DNA of 64,000 nt, taken from assembly GCA_019234815.1 (NCBI GenBank), contig JAFALA010000090.1, positions 1 through 64,000 of the forward strand, in the 5' to 3' direction. Position 1 is the stretch's first letter. Every line of letters starts with the position of its first letter. The translations under genes were made by a program, and so were the position numbers. Below, piece after piece: positions 23,096 through 35,764 of the stretch. Origin of the DNA: Burkholderiaceae bacterium (lineage in GTDB: Bacteria; Pseudomonadota; Gammaproteobacteria; Burkholderiales; Burkholderiaceae_C). Under the pieces are notes generated by a model that saw nothing but the letters and a program-made list of their open reading frames with translations, made no database searches and had not been told where the DNA came from.

Positions 23096-23126
23096 CGATA
23101 TTTTGCTGCACCGCAGCAAAATATCG
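23096..23126. promoter_or_regulatory. PhaR-like operator candidate, distal copy, inside a perfect 14-bp inverted repeat
   Basis: CGATATTTTGCTGC-ACC-GCAGCAAAATATCG. Confidence 0.5.
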
Positions 23127-23157
23127 CGTACGCAGGAAACGGGCCCCGGAACAAGCC

Positions 23158-23685
23158 TCAGCGCAGGCTCGCCGCCCCCGCCTTGCAGACGGCCTCGTCC
23201 TGCGAGCCCGTGCCGCCCGAACAGCCGACCGCGCCGATGATCTTGCCCGCCTGGACCAGCGGAATGCCGCCGCGCGACGCGATGATGCCGTCCAGCGTCA
23301 TCACATAGGGGTTGTTGCCTTCCTGCACGGCACTCTCGAACACCTTGGTCTCGCGCCGGAACTCGACGGCGGCCCGTGCCTTGTGCTCGGCGATCCTGAT
23401 GGAGGCCAGCTGCGCCCCGTCCATGCGCTTGAAGGCCACCAGGTTGCCGCCGGAATCGACCACGGCGACGTTCAGGGCCCATCCCCGGCGCTTGGCCTCG
23501 GCAAGCGCCGCCGCCAGAAGTTCGTCCGCCTTGGCCAGCGAAATGGGCTCGCCATAGGGCGTGTTGAAGGGCATGGCCTCCGGCACGACGTCGCGCGGCG
23601 TGTCGGGTTGGGCCAAGGCACCGGCCGAAAGCACGGCGCAGCCAACGGCCGTGGCTCGCATCATGAAACCGAGGGATCGCGACAT
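23158..23685 (-). CDS. GlcG/HbpS family heme-binding-like protein with signal peptide
   Basis: ISLAKADELLAAALAEAKRRGWALNVAVVDSGGNLVAFKRMDGAQLASI…GGIPLVQAGKIIGAVGCSGGTGSQDEAVCKAG. Confidence 0.88.
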   Translation of the reverse strand: MSRSLGFMMRATAVGCAVLSAGALAQPDTPRDVVPEAMPFNTPYGEPISLAKADELLAAALAEAKRRGWALNVAVVDSGGNLVAFKRMDGAQLASIRIAEHKARAAVEFRRETKVFESAVQEGNNPYVMTLDGIIASRGGIPLVQAGKIIGAVGCSGGTGSQDEAVCKAGAASLR

Positions 23686-23731
23686 GGCAAAAATCTCCTG
23701 AGCAAAAAACTGAGTGTCCACCCAATATATG

Positions 23732-25165
23732 TCATGGCGCTCCGCCCAGGGCCTTGTACAGCGCCAGCCAGGCGCTCAGGCTCTGCCCCTGCGCCTGCAG
23801 GCTCTGGTCTTGGGCGGTGTTGAGGCCGCGCTCGGCGTCGATCAAGCTCACCCTGGCCACCTCGCCGGCAGCGAACTGCGCCCGGGTCAGCCGCAGCGCA
23901 TCCGCCTGCTGCGCCTGCAGCTGCTGCACCTGCTGCCGGTGCGCCTCGTCGCGAGACATACGCGTCAAGGCCACTTCCACGTCGGCCAGGGCGCCCGCCA
24001 GCGTCTTGCGGTAACGGGCCTTGGCAAGCTGGAGCGCCGCCTCATTGGACTGGACCTGCGCGCCCAGCCGACCGCTGTTGAACAGGGGCAGGCTCAGCTT
24101 CGGGCCAAGGCTCCAGAACTCGCTCCTGTCGTCGAACAAGGCGTGGCTTTGGATGGCGTTCCAGCCGGCATCGCCGGACAGCGACAGGCGCGGATACTGG
24201 GCCGCGACCGCGACGCCCACGTCGGCGCTGGCCGCCGCCAAGTCGCGCTCGGATGCCCGGATATCGGGCCTGCGCCGCAGCAGCTCTGCCGGCAGACCCG
24301 CCGCCGGCGGAGCGGGCACGGCGGGCAGGCGGGTCTCGTGCAAATCAGCCTGCAGGCTCTGCAGCGGCTGCAGAGTCAGCATCGCCAACGCGGCCAGGCT
24401 CTGGCGCGCGCCCAGCTCAAGCGCCGGCATGCCAGCCGCAAAGCTGTCCCGCTGGTTTTGGCTGCGCAGCAGTTCCTGCCGACTCCACTCTCCCGCATGC
24501 ACGGCCGCCTGCGTGATCCTCAACTGCTCGTCCAGCTGCGCCAACTGCACCTGAGCCAGCTGCAGGCGCTGTTGCCAAACGCGCCACTCCAGGGCATTGC
24601 GCACCACCTCCGCCTGCAGGCTCAGGCGGACATCGTGCGCCTGCTCGCCCACCGCTTCGCTGCGCGCCTGGGCGCCCTCTCTGAGGCGGCGCTGGTAGCC
24701 AAACAGGTCGATCTCCCACGACGCGTCGAAGCCGACCTGGGCGTTGACAAACTGCGATTTCAAGTTGGGCGAGGGAGGTATGTTGGCGAACAACTCGCCA
24801 TTGCGGCTGACGCGGTCGCTGCCGTCCTGCACGCCCAGATTGACCGCCGGGGCCGTGCTCGCGTCCTGCATGGCCTGGACGGCGCGGGCCTGCGCCAGGC
24901 GCGCCAGCGCCATGTCGAGATCGGGGTTGTCGGCCAGCGCGCGCCGCATCAAGGCCTGCAGTTCGGCGTCCTGGCTCAAGGCCTGCCATCCGGCTGCCAG
25001 GCTTTCGGCGCCATCGACCTCCAGGTAGCGGGGTGGCAAGGTATCGGACGGCGGTGCCTGGTAGTTCGGTCCCACGGCCTGGCAGCCTGCCAGGTCCAGC
25101 AGCAGCCCCAGGACAGCAATGGCAACGACGGCGGCGACGGCGCGGTGCAGAAAAATACGCTTCAT
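23732..25165 (-). CDS. TolC-family outer membrane efflux lipoprotein (NodT type)
   Basis: Lipobox LDLAGC; AGLPAELLRRRPDIRASERDLAAASADVGVAVAAQYPRLSLSGDAG. Confidence 0.93.
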   Translation of the reverse strand: MKRIFLHRAVAAVVAIAVLGLLLDLAGCQAVGPNYQAPPSDTLPPRYLEVDGAESLAAGWQALSQDAELQALMRRALADNPDLDMALARLAQARAVQAMQDASTAPAVNLGVQDGSDRVSRNGELFANIPPSPNLKSQFVNAQVGFDASWEIDLFGYQRRLREGAQARSEAVGEQAHDVRLSLQAEVVRNALEWRVWQQRLQLAQVQLAQLDEQLRITQAAVHAGEWSRQELLRSQNQRDSFAAGMPALELGARQSLAALAMLTLQPLQSLQADLHETRLPAVPAPPAAGLPAELLRRRPDIRASERDLAAASADVGVAVAAQYPRLSLSGDAGWNAIQSHALFDDRSEFWSLGPKLSLPLFNSGRLGAQVQSNEAALQLAKARYRKTLAGALADVEVALTRMSRDEAHRQQVQQLQAQQADALRLTRAQFAAGEVARVSLIDAERGLNTAQDQSLQAQGQSLSAWLALYKALGGAP

Positions 25166-25174
25166 GAAACGGCC

Positions 25175-26269
25175 CTAATCGGTTTGGCGACGGAACATGC
25201 CCAAGGCCAGGGTCAGGTTGAAGGCGGCAATCGCAAGCATGGGCCACAGCCGCGGCCAGATGTCCTGCCAGCTGTCGCTCTTGAGAAACAGGCCCTTGAG
25301 GATGGGGACGAAATAGCTCAAGGGATTGACCTGCGTGATCCACTGGAACAGCAGCGGCATGTTTTCAATCGGCGCGACGTAGCCCGACAGGATCACCGCC
25401 GGCGAGGTGAACGCAAACACCCCCAGGAAGGCCTGCTGCTGGGTCGAACACAGCGAGGAAATGAACAAGCCCACGCCGGCCAGCGCCAGGCCGTAGCACA
25501 TCATGCTGAGCAGCAGCAGCAACACCGATCCGGTGAACGGCACGCCATAGGCCCAGCGCGCCACCAGGGCGATGAAGCCGCCCTGCCCCATCGCCACCAG
25601 CATGCCCGGCACGGCCTTGCCGGCCATCACGTAGGCCGGCGTCAGCGGCGAGACCAGCAGTTGCTCGAAAGTGCCCTCCTCGCGCTCGCGCGCCACCGAC
25701 ATGGCGGTCACCATCAGGCAGCCGATGGTGGTGATGATGGCCACCAGCGAGGGCAGTACATGCCACTTGAACTCCAGGTTCGGGTTGTAGAGATTGCGCA
25801 CCACCAGGCCCGCCGCGCCGTGTCCGTAGCAGTCGCGCAGGTAGCCGTCGACCACCTCGCCGACATAGCTGGCGGCGATTTGCGCGCTATTGGAGCGCCG
25901 TCCGTCCATCACCACCTGCAAGGCCGCCGGCTGGCGCGCCTCCAGGTCGCGGGAAAACGTGGGGCCGAAGTTCAGCGCCAGCAGGGCCCGCTGATTGACG
26001 ATTGCCGCAGCCATTTCCGCCTGGCTGCGCGCCAGGATGACGGTCGTGAAGGAAGGTGTGCGAGACAGGCGCTGGATGATTTCGTGCGACGCCACGCCGC
26101 CGTCCTGGTTGAAGACCAGCAAGGTGCTGTTCTTCACCTCCATCGTGGCCGCGAAGGGAAACAACAGGGTTTGCAGCAGGACCGGCAGGATCAGCATCAC
26201 GCGACCCTGCGTGCTGCCCAGCAATGCCTGCAATTCCTTGATGATGAGCCGGACCAACCGCTGCAGCAT
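25175..26269 (-). CDS. ABC-2 type transporter permease
   Basis: MLQRLVRLIIKELQALLGSTQGRVMLILPVLLQ…MSVAREREEGTFEQLLVSPLTPAYVMAGKAVP. Confidence 0.92.
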   Translation of the reverse strand: MLQRLVRLIIKELQALLGSTQGRVMLILPVLLQTLLFPFAATMEVKNSTLLVFNQDGGVASHEIIQRLSRTPSFTTVILARSQAEMAAAIVNQRALLALNFGPTFSRDLEARQPAALQVVMDGRRSNSAQIAASYVGEVVDGYLRDCYGHGAAGLVVRNLYNPNLEFKWHVLPSLVAIITTIGCLMVTAMSVAREREEGTFEQLLVSPLTPAYVMAGKAVPGMLVAMGQGGFIALVARWAYGVPFTGSVLLLLLSMMCYGLALAGVGLFISSLCSTQQQAFLGVFAFTSPAVILSGYVAPIENMPLLFQWITQVNPLSYFVPILKGLFLKSDSWQDIWPRLWPMLAIAAFNLTLALGMFRRQTD

Positions 26270-26276
26270 GGTGGGG

Positions 26277-27416
26277 TCAATCCAGGGTGCGCCGCGTCTT
26301 TCGGGCGGTCATGCCCAGCCAGAACAGGCTCAGGAGCGTCAAGTAGAACGCGTTCTCCCACAACAGCGAAGACACGGTGCCCGCCTGGAAGATGGTTTGC
26401 AGGGAATTGGCGAAATAGCGCGCCGGGATGATGCGCGTGAACCACTGCAAGGCCTTGGGCATGCTGGGGATCTCGTACACCAGGCCCGACAGCATCAGGG
26501 CCGGCAGGAAGGCCGAGGTCAATGCCGCCTGCGCCGCATTGAACTGGTTGCGCATCGTCGTCGAGAGAAACAGGCCCAGGCCCAGCGCGCAACCCAGGAA
26601 CAGCGTCGACATGCCCGCGAGCACCAGCACCGAGCCCCGGAACGGGACACCCATGATCCACACGGACGCCGCCAGGCACAGCAGCATGGCGATCATGCCA
26701 AGCAGGTAGTAGGGCAGGACCTTGGAGAGCAGCAATTCGCCGCGCGTGACCGGCGTGGCCAGCAAGCCCTCCATGGTGCCGCGCTCCCATTCGCGCGCCA
26801 CCACCAGGGAAGTCAGCAGCGCGCCGATGATGGTCATCACCACCGCGATCGATCCCGGCACCAGGTAGTTGCGGCTGACCGTGCTGGGATTGAACCAGGC
26901 GCGCAGCCGCACGTCGACAGGGGCCAGGCCGGTCTGCTGCAGCGTGCCTTGCGCCATGCCGGCCTGCCACTGCGCCCAGACTCCTTCGACGTACGAAGAC
27001 ACGAAACTGGCCGTGTTGGGCTCGGCGCCGTCCACCAGCACCTGCACCGCTTGGACACCCTGGCCGCGCAGGTACTGGCTGGAAAAATCGCTGCGTATCA
27101 CCACCACGCCGCGCAGTTCGCCGCGCAGGAGCTGTGTCATCAGCTCAGGCTGGGACGTCCCCGGATGCACCTCGAAGGCCGAGCTGCCCATCAGCGCCTG
27201 CGCGAAGCGCTGGGCGGGCAGGCCGCTGTCCTGCTGCAAGAGGCCGATGCGCACATGCGCGGAGTCCATGTTGACAGCGTAGCCCATCACGAACAGCAGG
27301 ACGACCGGCATGATGAAGGCCACCAGGATGCTGCTGGGGTCGCGCACGATCTGGTAGGACTCCTTGATGCACAAGGCCCTGAGGCGGCACCATGACATGC
27401 GGGGCGCGGCGCTCAC
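26277..27416 (-). CDS. ABC-2 type transporter permease
   Basis: LCIKESYQIVRDPSSILVAFIMPVVLLFVMGYAVN…VAREWERGTMEGLLATPVTRGELLLSKVLPY. Confidence 0.92.
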   Translation of the reverse strand: MSAAPRMSWCRLRALCIKESYQIVRDPSSILVAFIMPVVLLFVMGYAVNMDSAHVRIGLLQQDSGLPAQRFAQALMGSSAFEVHPGTSQPELMTQLLRGELRGVVVIRSDFSSQYLRGQGVQAVQVLVDGAEPNTASFVSSYVEGVWAQWQAGMAQGTLQQTGLAPVDVRLRAWFNPSTVSRNYLVPGSIAVVMTIIGALLTSLVVAREWERGTMEGLLATPVTRGELLLSKVLPYYLLGMIAMLLCLAASVWIMGVPFRGSVLVLAGMSTLFLGCALGLGLFLSTTMRNQFNAAQAALTSAFLPALMLSGLVYEIPSMPKALQWFTRIIPARYFANSLQTIFQAGTVSSLLWENAFYLTLLSLFWLGMTARKTRRTLD

Positions 27417-29203
27417 GCCGCCACCCCTTCTTGCATGTTCTTGGCGTCCGCCGCACGGATCAGGGCAATGAAGGCATCCTCCATGCTGGGGTTGGGCAAG
27501 GCCTCCGTGGCCGCGCTGGCCTTGAGCGCATCGGGCGTGCCCAAGGCGATCATCGCGCCGCGGTAGATCAGCGCCATGCGGTCGCAGTATTCGGCTTCGT
27601 CCATGAAATGGGTGGTGACCATGATGGTCACGCCCTTGTCGGCCAGCCCGTTGATGTGGGTCCAGAACTCGCGCCGCGTCACCGGGTCCACGCCCGAGGT
27701 CGGTTCATCCAGGAACAGCAGCTGGGGCTCGTGCATCACGGCGCAGGCCAGCGCCAGGCGCTGCTTGAAGCCCAGCGGCAAAAGCTCGGCCACGCCGTTC
27801 AGGTAGGGCTGCAGGCCGAAGACCTCGACCATCTGCGCAATCTTCGCGACTTGCGCCCGCCCCTGCAGGCCGTAGATGCCGGAAAAGAACACCAGGTTCT
27901 GCTGCACCGTCAGCTGCCGGTAGAGCGAAAACTTCTGCGCCATGTAGCCCAGGCGCTGGCGGGCCTGGGTCGGGCTGGTCTTGAGGTCGTAGCCCATCAC
28001 CAGCGCCTGGCCGGCCGACGGTTTGAGCAGACCGCATTCCATCTTGAAAGTGGTGGACTTGCCCGCGCCATTGGGCCCCAGCAGGCCGAAGATTTCGCCA
28101 CGCCGCACCTTGAACGTGACGCGGTCGGTGGCGACGAAGTCACCAAATCGCTTGGTGAGCGCGCGCGCCTCGATCACGGCCTCGGGGTCGACCTCGGGAG
28201 GCAGCAGCGGCTGCGGCAAGACCTGGGCCAGCACCGAATCGCCGCCCGGCCCGCCGCCCAGCAGCGTGATGAAGGCGTCCTCCAGCCGCGGCTCCACCGG
28301 CTGCCAATGCGCATCAGGGCCCGCATCCAGCAAGGCCATGTCCGGACAATTGGCATCTTCGCGCAGGACGAGGCGGACGTTCTGCCCCTGGATCGCGCCG
28401 TCCATGACCTCGGACAGGCGCAAGGCGCGCTGCAACACGCCCCGCCGCTGCCCGCTGATGCCAGTCACGCTCCAGCAGCGGCCGCGCATGCGATCCATCA
28501 GCGCCGCGGGCGGGCCATTGGCGATGAACTGGCCGGCATTCATCAGGCGGACGTCGTCGCACAGCTCAGCCTCGTCCAGGTAGGCGGTGCTCCACACCAC
28601 GGTCATGCCGCCCTGGACCAGGCTGCGCACCATCATCCACAACTCGCGCCTCGAAATCGGGTCCACGCCTACGCCGGGCTCGTCCAGCAACAGGACCTTG
28701 GTCGTTCCCAGCAGGCTGCAGGCCAGGCCCAGCTTCTGCTTCATGCCGCCCGACAGCTTGCCGGCGTAACGCGAGGTGAAACGCTTGAGATCGGTAAAGG
28801 CCAGCAGATGCTCGAAGCTGGCGCGGCGCGCCTCGCCGACGACGTGGCGCAGGTCGGCATACAGGTTCAGGTTCTCCTGCACGGTCAGGTCTTCATAGAG
28901 CCCGAACTTCTGCGGCATGTAGCCGACCTGCTCGCGCAATTGCCCAGCGTCCCTGACCGGATCCAGCCCGAGCACGCGCACTGCGCCCTCGCTGGGGCTC
29001 AGGAGCCCCGCCAGCACCCGCAACAAGGTGGTCTTGCCGGCGCCGTCAGGCCCCACCAGGCCGCTGATGGCGCCCGCCTTGAATTGCGTGCTGAGCGCGT
29101 TGATGGCCGGCGTGCCCTGGCCGTCGAAGCGCTTGCTCAGCTTCGTCAGCTCGATGACGGGATAGCCAACAGGTTCAATGGCCGGATCAAGAACAGCGGA
29201 CAT
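27413..29203 (-). CDS. ABC transporter ATP-binding protein with two fused nucleotide-binding domains
   Basis: Two Walker A motifs (GPDGAGKTT, GPNGAGKST) and two signature/Walker B sets; ATGA overlap with the permease gene. Confidence 0.94.
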   Translation of the reverse strand: MSAVLDPAIEPVGYPVIELTKLSKRFDGQGTPAINALSTQFKAGAISGLVGPDGAGKTTLLRVLAGLLSPSEGAVRVLGLDPVRDAGQLREQVGYMPQKFGLYEDLTVQENLNLYADLRHVVGEARRASFEHLLAFTDLKRFTSRYAGKLSGGMKQKLGLACSLLGTTKVLLLDEPGVGVDPISRRELWMMVRSLVQGGMTVVWSTAYLDEAELCDDVRLMNAGQFIANGPPAALMDRMRGRCWSVTGISGQRRGVLQRALRLSEVMDGAIQGQNVRLVLREDANCPDMALLDAGPDAHWQPVEPRLEDAFITLLGGGPGGDSVLAQVLPQPLLPPEVDPEAVIEARALTKRFGDFVATDRVTFKVRRGEIFGLLGPNGAGKSTTFKMECGLLKPSAGQALVMGYDLKTSPTQARQRLGYMAQKFSLYRQLTVQQNLVFFSGIYGLQGRAQVAKIAQMVEVFGLQPYLNGVAELLPLGFKQRLALACAVMHEPQLLFLDEPTSGVDPVTRREFWTHINGLADKGVTIMVTTHFMDEAEYCDRMALIYRGAMIALGTPDALKASAATEALPNPSMEDAFIALIRAADAKNMQEGVAA

Positions 29204-29209
29204 GACCAG

Positions 29210-30187
29210 TCATCGCAGCAGGTTGATCGTCACGGGCATGCCCTGGCTCAAGCCTGCGTCGGCATCCTGCACCACGATGCGCAGCCGATAAACCAGCGAG
29301 GTGCGCAAATCAGCGGTCTCGACCGACTTGGGCGCGAACTCCGCCGTTGGAGAGACAAAACCCACCACGCCGTGATATGGATGGTCGGGATGCGTATCGG
29401 CATGGAGTTGCACTTGGGTGCCGCTTGAGAACAAGCCCATCTGCGTTTCAGGCACGTAGGCCCGGACCCAGACCGGTTGCGTCAGGGACACGCTGAAGGC
29501 CGGGCCGCCCACCTGCACCATGGCGCCTTTTTCGATGGCGCGGGTCAGGATCATCCCGTCGCTGGGAGCCAGCAGTACCGCATCACTCAAGGCCAGGCGC
29601 GCCGTGTCCAGATTGGCCTTGGCCTGCGCCAGCAGGCCGTCGGACTCGGCAATTTCTTCCTTGCGGTAACCGCGCTTGTTCAGCTGCTGCTGGGCCTGCG
29701 CAGCCGCCAGGTTGGCCGCCGCCTGGTCGCGCTGGGCCAATGCGGCATCCAAGGCCTTCTGGGACGCCGCACCGGCAGGCACCAATGTCTTCTGCCTGGC
29801 CCATTGCGCCTCTGCGTCTGCCAGGGCGGCCTTGGCCCCCTCGAGGCGCGCGTTGGCCTGTTCAATGTCTTCGACCCGAAAGCCTTGGTGCAGCAGGGCG
29901 TTGCGAGCTTGAATCGCCGCCCATTGGGCTTCGCTGCCGCGCACCGCATTGTCCAGCGGCGCCGTGTCCAGCCGGGCCAGCACCTGGCCCGCATGAATGC
30001 GATCGCCCTCGTCGACCATGACCGCCTCGACCCGACCCGCGACCCGGAACGCCAAACTGACTTCCCGGATGTCCACATTGCCCCACAAGGTGGGATGGGC
30101 TGGCGCCCCTCTTTCCATCCAGGTGTAGGCACCGAAAGCGACGCAGGCCAGCAGCAGAAGGCCGGGTGCAAGGTATTTCCTGTTCAT
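29210..30187 (-). CDS. HlyD-family periplasmic adaptor (membrane fusion) protein
   Basis: FRVAGRVEAVMVDEGDRIHAGQVLARLDTAPLDNAV; coiled-coil; GMILTRAIEKGAMVQVG. Confidence 0.93.
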   Translation of the reverse strand: MNRKYLAPGLLLLACVAFGAYTWMERGAPAHPTLWGNVDIREVSLAFRVAGRVEAVMVDEGDRIHAGQVLARLDTAPLDNAVRGSEAQWAAIQARNALLHQGFRVEDIEQANARLEGAKAALADAEAQWARQKTLVPAGAASQKALDAALAQRDQAAANLAAAQAQQQLNKRGYRKEEIAESDGLLAQAKANLDTARLALSDAVLLAPSDGMILTRAIEKGAMVQVGGPAFSVSLTQPVWVRAYVPETQMGLFSSGTQVQLHADTHPDHPYHGVVGFVSPTAEFAPKSVETADLRTSLVYRLRIVVQDADAGLSQGMPVTINLLR

Positions 30188-30265
30188 CGACTATCCCCGG
30201 ATTCAGGCCGCCGCTTGGGGCTTGAATTGAAAGATTGAATATCTTGGAGGATATCTGGACGGGCA

Positions 30266-30296
30266 AAAAAAATCCCCGCCGAGGCGGGGATTTTTG
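30266..30296. terminator. Intrinsic (bidirectional-looking) terminator
   Basis: aaaaaaaatccccgccgaggcggggattttt; downstream of the ompA-like gene. Confidence 0.85.
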
Positions 30297-30313
30297 ACTC
30301 AACGCAGTAAATC

Positions 30314-30964
30314 TCAGTTGGAGCGGGTGCCCACGACTTCGATTTCCACGCGACGGTTCTTGGCGCGGCCTTCTGCGGTCTTGTTGTCGGCGATAGGCTG
30401 CTTCTTGCCTTTGCCTTCGGTGTAGACGCGGTTCTTTTCGATGCCCTTGGAGACCAGATAGGCCTTCACGGCTTCGGAACGACGCACCGACAGCTTCTGG
30501 TTGTAGGCATCGCTACCGACGCTGTCGGTGTGGCCCACGGCGATGATGACTTCCAGGTTCAGGTCCTTGGTCTTGGTCGCCACTTCGTCCAGCTTGGCCT
30601 TGCCTTCGGGCTTCAGGGCCGCCTTGTCGAAGTCGAAGAATGCGTCAGCAGCGAAGGTCACCTTCTCGGCCTTCACCACGGGCACGGGAGCGGGCTTGGG
30701 AGCCGGTGCCGGTGCGGGAGCAGGTGCGGGTTCCGGAGCCGGAGCCGGAGCTTCAACCTTGGGAGCAGGCTTCAGTGCGCCGTCGCAATCCTTGGCAGCC
30801 GTGGCAGGCGTCCAGTTGTTGTCGCGCCAGCACAGTTCATTCGTGCCGTTCTTGACAACGGTACCGTCAGAGGCGCGCCAGTTGTCAACGGTCTGGGCAA
30901 AAGCAGCGGAGCTAGCGACAGCAGCGACTGCGAAGAGCGACGCCACACGGTTCAATTTCTTCAT
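30314..30964 (-). CDS. OmpA family outer membrane protein
   Basis: C-terminal OmpA domain (IIAVGHTDSVGSDAYNQKLSVRRSEAVKAYLVSKGI…KNRRVEIEV), Ala/Pro linker, signal peptide. Confidence 0.95.
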   Translation of the reverse strand: MKKLNRVASLFAVAAVASSAAFAQTVDNWRASDGTVVKNGTNELCWRDNNWTPATAAKDCDGALKPAPKVEAPAPAPEPAPAPAPAPAPKPAPVPVVKAEKVTFAADAFFDFDKAALKPEGKAKLDEVATKTKDLNLEVIIAVGHTDSVGSDAYNQKLSVRRSEAVKAYLVSKGIEKNRVYTEGKGKKQPIADNKTAEGRAKNRRVEIEVVGTRSN

Positions 30965-31236
30965 GTTTATCCTCTCATGGGAAACCGCAGAAGCCTGCGA
31001 AATATCCGTAACTTGGAAATCCTGATATCCACCCACAGGAACACTACCGAGGGTTTATCCCAGGAACTCGGCGATTGTGCCATACGGCTGCAATACGTTT
31101 GTATTCTCACTCTCATGTGTACGCCAGATATCCATGCTGTTGCGCCTCTGCGACATCCAACGGCGACATAGAATCCTCGCTTCTGTTCATTTAATGACGC
31201 AGCCTCATCCAAGAAGATGAAGGCTGCGCAACGCGC

Positions 31237-33902
<2,666 letters not shown>

Positions 33903-33906
<4 letters not shown>

Positions 33907-34565
33907 GCTTGAACGCATCCACATCGACTTCCCTGTCCACCCTGAAAGTGGCAAGCCTGCTGGCGACCCTGGTGCTGAGCGGCAGCGTGCTGGCGCAGGC
34001 CGCCGCACCCAGCGCGGCGGCCAGTGCCGCGGTGGTCAAGAAGCCGGCGGCCGCAGTGCCCGCCAGTTCCCCCGCCAAGAAGGAGCTGATCGCCAAGATC
34101 CTGAAGATCCAGGCCGCATCCATGGACGGACTGGCGCACGGCTTGGTCGGCCAGCCCTTGAACACGCTGATGCAGCAGGCCGCGCAGGCCATGCAGCAGG
34201 TACCGGCCGAGAAGCGCGAGGCCACCTCCAAGGCCATCGAAGCCTCGGTGAAGAAATTCGTCGACGAAAACGCCAAGCTGGTCAAGGAGCGGGCCGACAA
34301 GCTGCTGCCCAGCACCGTGGGCCCCATCCTGGAGGAGCGCTTCAGCGAAGACGAGCTCAAGCAATTGCTGGCATGGCAAGAGTCGCCCGTCAGCAAGAAA
34401 TTCGCCCAGGCCGCGCCCGATATCCAAAAGGCCCTGGTTGAGAAAATAATGGCCGAGAGCGGCCCGACGCTGCAAAGCCATCTGCAGGCCTTGCAGCAGG
34501 ACATCGTCAAGCAACTGGGCTTGCAGGCTCCGGCCGCAAGCGCCAGCGGCGCGTCCAAGAAGTAA
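33903..34565 (+). CDS. DUF2059-like exported protein
   Basis: Signal peptide; [49 protein letters not shown] typical of this family. Confidence 0.8.
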
Positions 34566-34648
34566 CTCCGAAGTCCGTGCGCGAGCCGGTCGACACCGGT
34601 TCGCGCCGTATCCAAGTTCATTGTTAGCGTTCCTGGTTCAACACGATC

Positions 34649-35764
34649 ATGCTGCAGCGTCCGTTCAATTTCTCCGCCGGCCCCGCCGTTCTGCCTGAAC
34701 AGGTGTTGCGACAGGTGGCGGACGAAATGCTGGACTGGCACGACTCCGGCATGAGCGTGATGGAAATGAGCCATCGCGGCCGCGAATTCATCTCCATCTA
34801 CGAAGCGGCCGAACGCGACCTGCGCGAGCTGCTGCAAGTGCCCGAGCAGTTCCGCATCCTCTTCATGCAGGGCGGCGGACTGGGCGAAAACGCCATCGTG
34901 CCGATGAATCTATCGCGCGGCGGCAAGGTGGACGTGCTGGTCAGCGGCTCGTGGTCCAAGAAGAGCGCCCAGGAGGCCAAGCGCTACGCCAATGTGCAGG
35001 TGGTGGCGAGCACGCAGCCCGACGCGGACGGCCGCACCGCCCTCCCCGCGCCGGGTTCCTGGCAATGCCGCGCCGACGCCTCCTACCTGCACATCTGCAG
35101 CAACGAGACCATTGACGGCGTCGAGTTCCACGAACTGCCGGACCTTCAGGCGCTGGGGTCTGACATCCCCCTGGTGATCGACTGCTCCTCGCATGTGCTG
35201 TCGCGCCCGATCAATTGGTCTCGTGTCGGCCTGGCATTTGCCGGCGCGCAGAAAAACATCGGCCCAGCCGGCGTGACGCTGGTGTTCGTCCGCGAAGACC
35301 TGCTGGGCCAGGCCATGGCCATCTGCCCGTCAGCCTTCGACTACAAGACCGTGGCCGAAGCGCAATCGATGTTCAACACCCCGCCCACCTTCGGCATCTA
35401 CGTGGCCGGCCTGGTGTTTCAATGGCTCAAGCATTTCAGCTATGCCGGCAAGACCGGCATCGCCGCCATCGAGCAGCGCAACATCGACAAGGCCGAGTTG
35501 GTCTACCAGGCGCTGGACGCATCCGAATTCTTTAGCAACCGCGTGGCGGCCGCGTGCCGCTCGCGCATGAACATTCCGTTTTACCTGCGTGACGAACGCC
35601 TGAACCAGGCGTTCCTGGACGGAGCCCGGGAACGCCATCTGCTGCAACTCAAAGGCCACAAGTCGGTGGGCGGCATGCGTGCATCGATCTATAACGCGAT
35701 GCCACTGGAGGGCGTGCAAGCCCTGGTGGCGTACCTGAAGGACTTTGAGGCACAACATGGCTGA
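34649..35764 (+). CDS. serC: Phosphoserine aminotransferase
   Basis: [44 protein letters not shown]. Confidence 0.97.
   Translation: MLQRPFNFSAGPAVLPEQVLRQVADEMLDWHDSGMSVMEMSHRGREFISIYEAAERDLRELLQVPEQFRILFMQGGGLGENAIVPMNLSRGGKVDVLVSGSWSKKSAQEAKRYANVQVVASTQPDADGRTALPAPGSWQCRADASYLHICSNETIDGVEFHELPDLQALGSDIPLVIDCSSHVLSRPINWSRVGLAFAGAQKNIGPAGVTLVFVREDLLGQAMAICPSAFDYKTVAEAQSMFNTPPTFGIYVAGLVFQWLKHFSYAGKTGIAAIEQRNIDKAELVYQALDASEFFSNRVAAACRSRMNIPFYLRDERLNQAFLDGARERHLLQLKGHKSVGGMRASIYNAMPLEGVQALVAYLKDFEAQHG

Noticed and set aside
23714-29428. Large plus-strand ORFs (23714..26431, 27392..29428) opposite the ABC exporter
   Set aside because: Antisense low-complexity shadows of conserved transporter genes
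30650-30780. Ala-Pro repeat in the OmpA-like protein as a phase-variable tract
   Set aside because: The APAPEPAPAPAPAP linker is common in OmpA-family proteins; codon usage is mixed enough that simple slippage is not strongly suggested
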